A program made the position numbers and the translations under genes. From contig CP032507.1 of assembly GCA_008375315.1 (NCBI GenBank), positions 2,938,071 to 3,002,070 of the forward strand: a stretch of DNA of 64,000 bases. Reading direction: 5' to 3'. The number at the start of each line of letters is the position of its first letter. The first letter of the stretch is position 1. Shown here piece by piece: positions 56,201-62,782 of this stretch. Source of the stretch: Ectothiorhodospiraceae bacterium BW-2. GTDB lineage: Bacteria > Pseudomonadota > Gammaproteobacteria > Thiohalomonadales > Thiohalomonadaceae. Under the pieces are notes generated by a model. That model had not been told where the DNA came from and searched no databases. It saw only the letters and a list, made by a program, of their open reading frames with translations.

Positions 56201-56741
56201 GATGGCGATATTTGACCGCATCTATCGCTGGCAGGGGCAGGTCGTGGCGGTGCCGATTGAGTGGCCGAAGCTACTCCAGCTACAGCGTGAGCTGCCACTG
56301 CTAAACCACTACCGCCAGCGGCAGCAAAGAGCGGATGCTGAGGGAAGCGAGTTGCAAGGGGCGGTGTGGCTAGAGGAGTTAACACAGCTACCGTACAGTG
56401 AGCAGCGTGAACAGCTATTATTGGCGGTCAAGCAGCAGGTAGCGAAGGTACTTGGCAGCCGTGTCGAGAGTCTCGATATCGATACCGGTCTGTTCGATTT
56501 AGGGATGGACTCACTCACCTCGGTAGAGCTGCGCAATCAGCTACAGAGCCACTTTGGGCTCGATCTCCCCTCGACACTGCTGTTTAAATACCCCAATATC
56601 GCCGCTGTAAGTGACTATCTGCTAGGAGAGCTGTTCGATAACGACCCACCCGAGCCAACATCGGCGAGTGAGACCGACATCGCCACAATGAGTGATGCGG
56701 AGCTAGAGGCGTTAATTAACAGTGAGTTAGAGGATTTATAA
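50235..56741 (+). CDS. Type I modular polyketide synthase, KS-AT-DH-cMT-KR-ACP
   Basis: 2168 residues. The N-terminal helix (~1-33, RALLALQEMQAKVAKLEAQQ) can dock to the upstream synthase. KS: Cys203, His338, His377. AT: Ser656 in GHSVGE, His760 in SHAFHSP, malonyl type. DH: His960 in HQIFGQVVLP, a canonical motif, and Asp1123. A C-methyltransferase (~1310-1560) shows VEIGGGTGGTTVQLLPQL at ~1426 and FDLVIAANVVHAT. KR (~1580-1970): SGGLGELGLE, Tyr1932 in GQGNYAAANAF, LAD of a B-type. ACP: Ser2093 in GMDSL. The tail SDAELEALINSELEDL is a docking-like helix, suggesting a further partner. There is no thioesterase or reductase, so chain release must be done elsewhere. Expected action on the chain is two-carbon extension with alpha-methylation and dehydration to a 2-methyl-2-enoyl unit; this is inferred from domains. 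Confidence 0.95.
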   Translation: MTEISPTKRALLALQEMQAKVAKLEAQQREPIAVVAMACHLPGGVNSPQQLRTLLQQQGEGIVEIPPERWDVDAYYDPDPDVAGKSYTRYGGFLSDIDQFDPAFFGISPREAHSIDPQQRLLLQTAWEALENGGFDPNALYGSNTGVYVGVSNFEYGAHLIWPDDVRQISAYAGTGGSLGVTAGRLSYTFGFTGPSLIVDTACSSSLITTHLAMQALRLGECDMALSAGVNLILGPETHINFCKARMLSADGRCKTFSAAADGYARGEGVGVLVLKRLADAERDGDTILALLRGSAVNQDGPSGGLTVPNGPSQVKVIEQALAAAALTPAQIGYLEAHGTGTALGDPIEMGAIGSVFAAAERAQPLWVGSIKTNIGHLESAAGIAGLMKAILSLHHGEIYSHRHFHEPSPYIDWASLPVVIPTELTPWLTEERFAGVSSFSFSGTNAHLILSNYRDADDQGRDQGEGGALKPVAPPTQRRLLPLSAKSEAGLMALAERYATALEQLPLAKWHPFVAAAARGRGHYSHRLALVADSPQQAALRLREGGVEQGRAGAASRRLALLFTGQGAQYPGMGRELYESEPLFRQTLERCDAIATPLLGVSLLELLYQREVDEGLEAEFARTDLTQPLLFAIEYALAQLWLSWEIEVEAVMGHSVGELVAATVAGLWSLEQGMRLVCQRGKLMAERCQHGAMIAVTLSEAALSERLRSFDSQQVTLATMNGPESVTVAGESRAVAALQQQLERDGIEVKRLRVSHAFHSPLVEPMVEPFRHAVEAVTMQPLQLALVSNVSGTFIDNDEAASADYWCRHIRQPVQFQRGIKTLLDSGIDTFIEIGPKPLLTALGESIAAARGDERALLWLPSLRYSRPPWQQLLQSLARLYCHGVDQAVRGVAPATARYAVTLPTMAFITDRYWLESSSSPARAGHPLLGERIDSPLLPEGALFHNSLSTLTVSFLAHHQIFGQVVLPAAAHIEMALTAAVALLGQGAELQAVTIEQALVLPPEAELPLQMVVERQQDHYRFTLYAQRSHQWQRHTSGELVPKSQLSPQRIDLAALQQRCQQPYPVAEYYRLTRSVGIEHGEDFQAVTALWLGEGEVLAQLELPTTLSATASDFQLHPVLLDAAFQMVGVPLLARHTPFLPVGLEQLRCYRRLPTNLWCRVIAPTPEGEISRFDADLQLLDESGEVVADVVALHFQKVDPSALALTDTRYDSWLYRLDWPIESLVCGSAAALTGPKAIAAELAPLQRQLLDSCRFYRPLFERLEALAAALVCQALLDCGWQAAVGSRGTVIELIAQLAIIESQRALFRRSLQILSETGILALEGEHWQLLEPLLPLNRAEVEALQHDFIEAAAEITLTLRCGQALAQVWRGEIEPLQLLFPEGDLGVTTLLYQHSVGAKAINQLLAAAVRRAMATLPLNRAVRIVEIGGGTGGTTVQLLPQLPPQRCDYLFSDISSHFTRLAEQQFAGDYPFVRYGVIDIEQGADAALHGQFDLVIAANVVHATADLATTIDHCRQLLAPDGVVILLEAAAKQRWLDLSFGMTEGWWRFGGRDAMRHDYPLLTAAQWQQLLPQWGLSEVALLTPDQLGEGEFIKQSVIMARGERAAVAPLAGRWLLLGAADECALFANQFEQVESFTVAAWQQLDREALQPWQGALLLYPLSLDTTQPLSTQWRQLCQPLLQWLSLAPTIPLTLVSQYDATLTTAPLSSLLHGIVRTVANEQPQCQLRLLELTTEISPSERVAMVMEELRNGEGETIVTIDSDGRHLARLHDADTTHRAVVAIDAEASYLISGGLGELGLEMARYLVQQGARYLLLIGRSQPSSEAEALLSELRQQGAELEIAQLDISDQHALQQLLQQPRPPLKGVIHAAGNLADGVLQQMSWAQFESLLPAKVAGAWALHQATLEQPLDLFILLSSVASIFAPPGQGNYAAANAFLDQLARLRQRQGLPALVINWGAWSEKGLAVRKGDLAQIETQGVGTLTTAAGMAIFDRIYRWQGQVVAVPIEWPKLLQLQRELPLLNHYRQRQQRADAEGSELQGAVWLEELTQLPYSEQREQLLLAVKQQVAKVLGSRVESLDIDTGLFDLGMDSLTSVELRNQLQSHFGLDLPSTLLFKYPNIAAVSDYLLGELFDNDPPEPTSASETDIATMSDAELEALINSELEDL

Positions 56742-56780
56742 GGGCTACTTAATGATGAATAGAGAGAGGGATAGAGCATA

Positions 56781-57986
56781 GTGATAGGTGCCGATATAAC
56801 AGAGCAGTTAGCGCTCATTGAACGGGGGGCAGCGGAGATTCTGCCCCAAGAGGCGTTGGTTAAAAAGCTACAACGGGGCGAACCGTTAACGATTAAGGCC
56901 GGTTTTGATCCCACCGCGCCCGATCTCCATCTAGGCCATACGGTGCTAATTAACAAACTGCGCCAGTTTCAGCAGCTTGGCCATCGGGTTAAATTTTTAA
57001 TTGGCGATTTTACCGCCACGATTGGCGATCCGACCGGAAAGAGTGCCACCCGGCCGACACTCACCGTAGCTGAGGTGGCGGAAAATAGCCAAACCTACCA
57101 GCGGCAGATCTTTAAAATTCTCGACCCAGAGCTGACCGAGATCTGTTTTAACTCCGCTTGGATGGGAAAGATGGATGCGGCCGGATTAATCGCCCTAGCC
57201 GCGCAACATACGGTGGCTCGAATGCTAGAGCGCGATGACTTTAGCAAGCGCTATCAAGCCGGGCAGCCGATTGCGATTCATGAGTTTCTCTATCCACTGG
57301 TGCAGGCCTATGACTCAGTTGCAATGAGGGCCGATGTCGAGCTTGGGGGAACCGACCAAAAGTTTAATCTGCTCGTCGGGCGACAGCTCCAAGAGAGTAT
57401 GGGGCTAGAGCCACAGGTGGTACTCACCATGCCGCTATTAGAGGGGCTTGATGGGGTGCAGAAGATGTCCAAATCCCTCGGCAACTATATCGGCATCGAT
57501 GAGCCGCCCGATGAGCAGTTTGGCAAATTGATGTCTATCTCCGATGAGTTGATGTGGCGCTACTTTGAGCTTCTCAGCTTTAAGCCGATGGCTGAGATCG
57601 AACAGCTACGCCATGAGATGGCGGCCGGTAAGAATCCACGCGATATTAAATTAATGCTAGGCGTCGAAATGGTTGACCGCTTTCACGGTGAGGGGGCAGG
57701 AGAGAGGGCACAGCAGAACTTTTTAAACCGATTTCAGAAGGGGCAGTTACCAGATGAGATCGAGTCGGTAACGCTCGATAGTGGCGGTGAGGGGGTGATG
57801 ATCGCAGCACTGCTCAAAGCGGCAGGGCTAGTGCAATCGAGCGGCGAGGGGATACGGATGGTCAAACAGGGGGCGGTTAAACTCGATGGCGAAAGGGTGA
57901 GTGACAGCAAACGGCTGCTAGAGGCCGGTAGCGAGGCTATCGTTCAGGTCGGTAAGCGGCGTATTGCCAAGATTAAGGTCAACTAA
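56781..57986 (+). CDS. tyrS: Tyrosyl-tRNA synthetase
   Basis: 401 residues, class I aminoacyl-tRNA synthetase of the TyrRS-Z (eubacterial long-branch) type. The HIGH motif is HLGH at residues 50-53, and KMSKS reads KMSKS in [23 protein letters not shown] and [19 protein letters not shown] bind tyrosyl adenylate. An S4 RNA-binding domain is at the C-terminus (about 340-400). The start is GTG 56781; upstream AGAGAGGGA is a modest ribosome site. It abuts the FAD oxidoreductase gene without a gap, and starts 39 bases after the PKS operon. Confidence 0.95.
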   Translation: MIGADITEQLALIERGAAEILPQEALVKKLQRGEPLTIKAGFDPTAPDLHLGHTVLINKLRQFQQLGHRVKFLIGDFTATIGDPTGKSATRPTLTVAEVAENSQTYQRQIFKILDPELTEICFNSAWMGKMDAAGLIALAAQHTVARMLERDDFSKRYQAGQPIAIHEFLYPLVQAYDSVAMRADVELGGTDQKFNLLVGRQLQESMGLEPQVVLTMPLLEGLDGVQKMSKSLGNYIGIDEPPDEQFGKLMSISDELMWRYFELLSFKPMAEIEQLRHEMAAGKNPRDIKLMLGVEMVDRFHGEGAGERAQQNFLNRFQKGQLPDEIESVTLDSGGEGVMIAALLKAAGLVQSSGEGIRMVKQGAVKLDGERVSDSKRLLEAGSEAIVQVGKRRIAKIKVN

Positions 57987-59201
57987 GTGGTCGATGTTAC
58001 CCTTATCGGCGGTGGTGTCGCCGGACTATGGCTGCTCAACCGCCTTAAACAGCAGGGCTATTCGGTGGTTCTGTGTGAACGAGGTGCGATTGGAGCAGGT
58101 CAAACCGGTTACTCTCAAGGCATCATTCATGGAGGGGTGAAATATGCTCTAAACGGTATCGTCAATGATGCCTCTGAGGCGATTGCAGCCATGCCGCAGC
58201 GCTGGCGGCAGGCGTTAGACGGTCAAGGTGAGATCGATTTAAGTGGCGTTAAGCTGTTAGCACCGCAGCAGCTACTCTGGTCATCGGCGGCGATCACCTC
58301 TCGTCTAGCCGGTTTTTTTGCCAGCCAATTGATGCGCAGCCGGATGGAGCGCCTGCCGCAAGCCGACTACCCCGCTATCTTTGCCCATGCCGACTTTAAG
58401 GGGCAGCTCTATCGGCTGCACGAGCCGGTACTCGACACCCACTCGCTATTAAGCGAACTAGTGAAACCCTACCGCACCTCCATCGTCACCGGTGCTGAGC
58501 TCCAGCTACAGCGATCTGCACATAGAGAGGGGGGGTGGCACTGTTCTCATGCGCAGACCCAAACGCAGTGGTCTAGTCGGGCGCTGGTCTTGACTGCGGG
58601 TGAGGGGAGCGGTGCTCTACTGCAGCAGTTACAGCAGCGACAGCCAGAGATGAAGCTGCGGCCGTTACAGATGGTGATGGTGCGTGGGGAGGCGCTCTCC
58701 CCCCTCTATGCCCACGCCCTCGGTGCCTCCGCCGCGCCGAAGTTGACCCTCACCACCCACTACGATAGCCAGGGGCGGACACTCTGGTATCTGGGGGGAG
58801 AGCTATCGGAGCAGGGGGTAACGAGACAGAGTGCGGCCCAGCTTCAGGTGGCAAAGCAGCAGCTCTCGGAGCTTATGCCGTGGCTCGAACAGCGTCAGTT
58901 ACAGTGGGCGACTCTACCGATTAATCGGGCCGAGGGGATTCATCGTGACGGCTCTAGGCCGACCGAGCCCTTTATCGCCTGTTGTGATGAGGAGCGGTTA
59001 ATGACCGCATGGCCGACTAAACTTGCCTTTGCGCCGTTACTGGCAGAGAGGGTGGAGGGCATCTTACAACGGTGGCGACTAGCGCCAGGCTGCGCCGATA
59101 ACGATGCGCCTATCTTTGATAGCAAGGTCGATATCTCGCCACTGCCGTGGCAGAGAGAGTCGTTATGGTCTAACGGTAACATAAATATAGAGGGACAATA
59201 G
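57987..59201 (+). CDS. FAD-dependent oxidoreductase of the DAO family
   Basis: 404 residues with an N-terminal dinucleotide-binding fold VTLIGGGVAGLWLLNRLKQQ and VVLCERGAIGAGQTGYSQG. The GQTGYSQGIIHGG segment is typical of the glycerol-3-phosphate/2-hydroxyglutarate oxidase branch, where it covers the isoalloxazine ring. Substrate is not clear; several residues of named members cannot be verified. GTG at 57987 follows the tyrS stop with no spacer, so it is translationally coupled. A single stop-start junction also links it to metZ. Confidence 0.75.
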   Translation: MVDVTLIGGGVAGLWLLNRLKQQGYSVVLCERGAIGAGQTGYSQGIIHGGVKYALNGIVNDASEAIAAMPQRWRQALDGQGEIDLSGVKLLAPQQLLWSSAAITSRLAGFFASQLMRSRMERLPQADYPAIFAHADFKGQLYRLHEPVLDTHSLLSELVKPYRTSIVTGAELQLQRSAHREGGWHCSHAQTQTQWSSRALVLTAGEGSGALLQQLQQRQPEMKLRPLQMVMVRGEALSPLYAHALGASAAPKLTLTTHYDSQGRTLWYLGGELSEQGVTRQSAAQLQVAKQQLSELMPWLEQRQLQWATLPINRAEGIHRDGSRPTEPFIACCDEERLMTAWPTKLAFAPLLAERVEGILQRWRLAPGCADNDAPIFDSKVDISPLPWQRESLWSNGNINIEGQ

Positions 59202-60386
59202 ATGTTTGAGTGGAGCGAGTGGCAGTTAGAGACCCAAGCGGTACGCGCCGGTCAGCAGTTAACCTGCGAAGGGGAGCAGAGTGAGCCTATTTTTCCGACC
59301 TCCAGCTTTCGATTTACATCGGCACAGCAGGCGGCAGATCGCTTTTCGGGGGTCGAGGCGGGGAATATCTACTCCCGTTTTACCAACCCGACTGTGCGTA
59401 CCTTTGAGCAGCGACTAGCGGCGATGGAGGGGGGGGAGCGCTGCGTTGCCACCAGCTCCGGCATGGCGGCGATTCTGGCCACCTGCATGGGGTTATTGCA
59501 ACAGGGTGATCATATTGTCGCCTCACAATCTGTCTTTGGTACCACCACCGTGCTGTTTAATAACTACATGGCTAAATTTGGCGTGACTACCACCTTTGTC
59601 AACTTGACCGATATTGACGCCTGGCAACAGGCGATCACTTCCCAAACTCGGCTGCTGTTCTTGGAGACCCCCTCCAATCCTGTCACCGACCTTGCCGATA
59701 TTGCGCAGCTAGCTGAATTGGCCCAGCGGCACCACTGCTGGTTAGCGGTCGATAACTGTTTCTGTACGCCGGTGCTACAGCGTCCGCTAGCTCTCGGTGC
59801 TGATCTTGTGATCCACTCAGCCACCAAATATCTCGATGGGCAGGGGCGAGCCATCGGGGGGGCGGTGGTGGGGCGTGAGGAGCTGATGAAGGAGGTGTTC
59901 GCCTTTTTACGCACCGCAGGGCCGACGATGAGCCCCTTTAATGCTTGGATATTTCTAAAGGGGTTAGAGACGCTATCGCTGCGGATGGAGCGCCACTGTC
60001 ACAACGCCCTACAGCTAGCGACATGGCTAGAGCAGCAGCCGGCCGTTGAACGGGTTAACTTTCCCGGTCTCACTAGCCACCCCCAACACCGGCTGGCGAA
60101 AGAGCAGCAGTCGGGGCCGGGGGGGCTGCTCTCCTTTACGGTCAAAGGGGGGCGAGCGGCGGCGTGGCAGGTTGTCGATGCGACTCGCATCTGCTCTATT
60201 ACCGCCAATTTAGGTGACACAAAAACCACCATTACCCATCCGGCGACCACAACCCATGGCCGTTTAAGCGAAGAGCAGCGCCAAGCGGCGGGGATTGACG
60301 AGGGGCTATTGCGAATCTCGGTCGGGCTCGAAGCGGTGACCGATCTACAGGCCGACCTAGCACGGGGACTCGATGGACTATCCTAA
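59202..60386 (+). CDS. metZ: O-succinylhomoserine sulfhydrylase
   Basis: 394 residues, a PLP enzyme of the Cys/Met metabolism family that makes homocysteine directly from O-succinylhomoserine and sulfide. The PLP lysine is Lys209 in HSATKYLDGQGRAIGG; SSGMAAILATCM and TNPTVRTFEQRLAAMEGGE bind the cofactor. The PFNAWIFLKGLETLSLRMER segment matches MetZ better than cystathionine gamma-synthase. The start is directly after the oxidoreductase stop, and the end overlaps the DUF455 gene by 14 bases. Direct use of sulfide fits a sulfur-rich habitat. Confidence 0.92.
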   Translation: MFEWSEWQLETQAVRAGQQLTCEGEQSEPIFPTSSFRFTSAQQAADRFSGVEAGNIYSRFTNPTVRTFEQRLAAMEGGERCVATSSGMAAILATCMGLLQQGDHIVASQSVFGTTTVLFNNYMAKFGVTTTFVNLTDIDAWQQAITSQTRLLFLETPSNPVTDLADIAQLAELAQRHHCWLAVDNCFCTPVLQRPLALGADLVIHSATKYLDGQGRAIGGAVVGREELMKEVFAFLRTAGPTMSPFNAWIFLKGLETLSLRMERHCHNALQLATWLEQQPAVERVNFPGLTSHPQHRLAKEQQSGPGGLLSFTVKGGRAAAWQVVDATRICSITANLGDTKTTITHPATTTHGRLSEEQRQAAGIDEGLLRISVGLEAVTDLQADLARGLDGLS

Positions 60387-61191
60387 ACTGCTTGAGGCGC
60401 TACTAGAGTCGGAACCGGCTCAAAAAGTGGCGCAAACAGGGCAGCTATGGCAGCAGTGGCAAGCGGGAGGGTGGCGAGACGGAGAGGGTACCTCAGCGTT
60501 ACCCCAATCGGTCACGGTGCCGGGGCGACCTGAACGCTTGGCCTTAGTCGCTTCGCGTGATCTACCGCGCCGCAAACCGACCACCCCAGAGGGGCGGGCG
60601 ATCCTACTCCACTCGCTAGTTCACATTGAGTTTAATGCCATTAATCTAGCACTCGATGCCGCCTACCGCTTTCGGACACTCCCCGCAGCCTATCTGGCCG
60701 ACTGGTTACAGGTGGCCGCCGAAGAGGCCTACCACTTTAGTCTGCTAAATAGCCACTTAAACCATTTAGGCTACCGCTATGGCGACTATCCGGCCCACAA
60801 TGGCCTATGGGAGATGGCGTTAAAAACGGCAGATAGCCCGCTAGCGCGAATGGCACTGGTGCCGCGAACCTTAGAGGCAAGAGGGCTAGATGTCACCCCC
60901 ACGATTCAAACCAAGCTGCGAGATAATGGTGATGCCAACGCCGCCTTATTGCTGGAAATCATCTTTCGCGATGAGATAGGCCATGTCGCGATCGGCAACC
61001 GCTGGTTTAACTACCTCTGTCAGCAGCAGGGGCTAGAACCTACGGCGACCTTTCTACAGCTCTTTGAACAGTATGGCGTCTCCCCACCCCGCCCCCCCTT
61101 CGCCCGTGAGGCGAGATATCAGGCCGGCTTTAGCGCCGCAGAGCTCGATTACCTAGAGTTTGGGGGAGCCACTACCGTTATTAAGGGCTAA
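60373..61191 (+). CDS. DUF455 ferritin-like protein
   Basis: 272 residues with a ferritin-like helical bundle. Putative di-metal ligands occur in HSLVHIEFNAINLALDAAYR, VAAEEAYHFSLLNSHL and EIIFRDEIGHVAIG (E, ExxH, E, ExxH pattern). This corresponds to DUF455, a relative of MiaE-type oxygenases with no firmly known substrate. It starts inside the last codons of metZ (14-base overlap), so the two are coupled, which is unusual and may point to a shared pathway. The stop is 14 bases from the convergent cytochrome gene. Confidence 0.85.
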   Translation: MDYPKLLEALLESEPAQKVAQTGQLWQQWQAGGWRDGEGTSALPQSVTVPGRPERLALVASRDLPRRKPTTPEGRAILLHSLVHIEFNAINLALDAAYRFRTLPAAYLADWLQVAAEEAYHFSLLNSHLNHLGYRYGDYPAHNGLWEMALKTADSPLARMALVPRTLEARGLDVTPTIQTKLRDNGDANAALLLEIIFRDEIGHVAIGNRWFNYLCQQQGLEPTATFLQLFEQYGVSPPRPPFAREARYQAGFSAAELDYLEFGGATTVIKG

Positions 61192-61205
61192 TAGGGTCGG
61201 GTTAA

Positions 61206-61901
61206 CTAATAGAAAGCGCTCACCTCAGGCTCGGGTGCTAGCCATAGCAGGAGCACGACTATAGCCACCGCAAGCAGTAGCGTCAGCACCATACGCCAGA
61301 GCGGCGCAGGCGGATAGGTGCTGTAGCTATAGCGCCCCTCCCCTTTGCCTTTGACCATTGCGATGATTAGAGCCTCGCCCCGCAAACGGTAGAGAATAAT
61401 CGCACCGATATGGAGCCCCACCAGTGCCATAATCAGATTAAAATTGAGGTGGTGTAGCTGGGTTAGCCGTTCGGCGATCTCGGCAGAGACGGCACCATAC
61501 CACGGCCCCTCAAACAGAATATCGTCGTAGGCAAACAGCCCGCTTATCGCCTGTAGCAGCAACAGCAGTAGCATCGCGGCAACCGACCAGCCCCCTGCCG
61601 GATTGTGGCCTGGTGCATGGGGGGAGCGCCCCTTGAAGTAGTCGATAACCGCCTTAGGTGAGCGGATAAACTGGCTAAAGCGAGCATAATGGCTCCCCCA
61701 GAGCCCCCAAAAGAGCCGAAACAGTAGTAGCGTTAAGAGGGCGTAGCCACAGTAGCTGTGCCAGAGCATATTGCCCCTCTCCACCGTGATCCAAGCCCCA
61801 ATGAGCAGCAGCAGCAGTAACCAGTGAAACAGACGCACGCCAATATCCCATACCGGATAGCGAGGGTGATTGAGATTGACAGAGGATGACGATGACACCA
61901 T
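61206..61901 (-). CDS. Cytochrome b561-type membrane protein
   Basis: 231 residues with four main membrane helices and a fifth at the C-terminus. Likely heme b ligands are His in VRLFHWLLLLLLIGAWITVE, His in MLWHSYCGYALL, and His in LIMALVGLHIGAIILYRLRG. This resembles the di-heme cytochrome b of Ni,Fe-hydrogenase I and related b561 proteins which pass electrons between quinones and periplasmic partners. No partner cytochrome c or dehydrogenase is adjacent. It follows the SapC gene by 14 bases, probably in one transcript. Confidence 0.88.
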   Translation of the reverse strand: MVSSSSSVNLNHPRYPVWDIGVRLFHWLLLLLLIGAWITVERGNMLWHSYCGYALLTLLLFRLFWGLWGSHYARFSQFIRSPKAVIDYFKGRSPHAPGHNPAGGWSVAAMLLLLLLQAISGLFAYDDILFEGPWYGAVSAEIAERLTQLHHLNFNLIMALVGLHIGAIILYRLRGEALIIAMVKGKGEGRYSYSTYPPAPLWRMVLTLLLAVAIVVLLLWLAPEPEVSAFY

Positions 61902-61915
61902 CTCGACTCCGTAAA

Positions 61916-62641
61916 CTATGCCGACCGCTGGGGTTGGCGTAGCTGGTAGAGGCGGGTTAAGTGGTTAAATAGGGAGAGGGAGTTGAGATGGGCATAGATA
62001 AGCCCTAACGCTCGCTGCTTGCGCAGGGTTAGAAACTGCTCATCGGAGAGAGTATTGAGCGCCTCCTCATTCACCGCATAGAGTCCGGTCAGATTACGGT
62101 TCTGCGTCCCCTGCTTAAACTGTAGATTGAGGGGGCGTATTAGCTCTAGCTCCTGTAGCGTTTTGCAAAACTGTAGGGTTAACTGCTCCATCTGATGTAG
62201 CTCGGTGAGAAATTTGCGTACATTCTCCAGCAGCGGGCTCTCTTGACCCTCGTTATCAAACAGCGGCTGCCCCTCACTCTCATTGACCAGCTCGCTCTCC
62301 TCATCTAGGCAGATAGCATAGTTCTGCCCCTCAGCGCTGATCTCGGTCTGCGCTAACGAGAAGGGGTAGCGGCGCAAAATAGCCGGAATGTAGGGGGCGT
62401 TCCAGACTCCCTGCTCATCTAAAAACAGATTCTGCTCCTGCTCTAGGCCAAAAATTGTTGCTAACCGATACTGCTCACCGGCCTGAATCAGCACCACAGG
62501 GTAGGTGGTAGCGGCTTGGGGCAGTTCGTTCACCATCACGGTGGCGAGATTTAGCCCTTTGGCAAACTTGTAGTTAACTAACTGTTTTATTTTTGTTTTT
62601 TTATGTTGTTCCGTCGAAATGGGCACGATTTTTTTAAACAT
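61916..62641 (-). CDS. SapC family protein
   Basis: 241 residues, soluble. The sequence NYKFAKGLNLATVMVNELPQ, YPVVLIQAGEQYRLATIFGL, NLFLDEQGVWNAPYIPAILR and YPFSLAQ follows the SapC family (named from Campylobacter S-layer export genes). In gammaproteobacteria such genes are widespread and functionally undefined. The final ~60 residues are Gln/Leu-rich and helical. An AGGAGT-like site precedes the ATG. The 140-base gap to pcnB probably carries divergent promoters. Confidence 0.85.
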   Translation of the reverse strand: MFKKIVPISTEQHKKTKIKQLVNYKFAKGLNLATVMVNELPQAATTYPVVLIQAGEQYRLATIFGLEQEQNLFLDEQGVWNAPYIPAILRRYPFSLAQTEISAEGQNYAICLDEESELVNESEGQPLFDNEGQESPLLENVRKFLTELHQMEQLTLQFCKTLQELELIRPLNLQFKQGTQNRNLTGLYAVNEEALNTLSDEQFLTLRKQRALGLIYAHLNSLSLFNHLTRLYQLRQPQRSA

Positions 62642-62782
62642 GAATAGACTCCTGAAATGGCTGTATAGCGTATGTTAATAGGGACTCGAAGCAGTGCTAC
62701 GGCCCCTATTTTACCCACTTAGCTAGAGTCAGGGCAATGGAGTTGATTTGCCGCCAGAGTTAATCATGCTATGATTTAAGCC

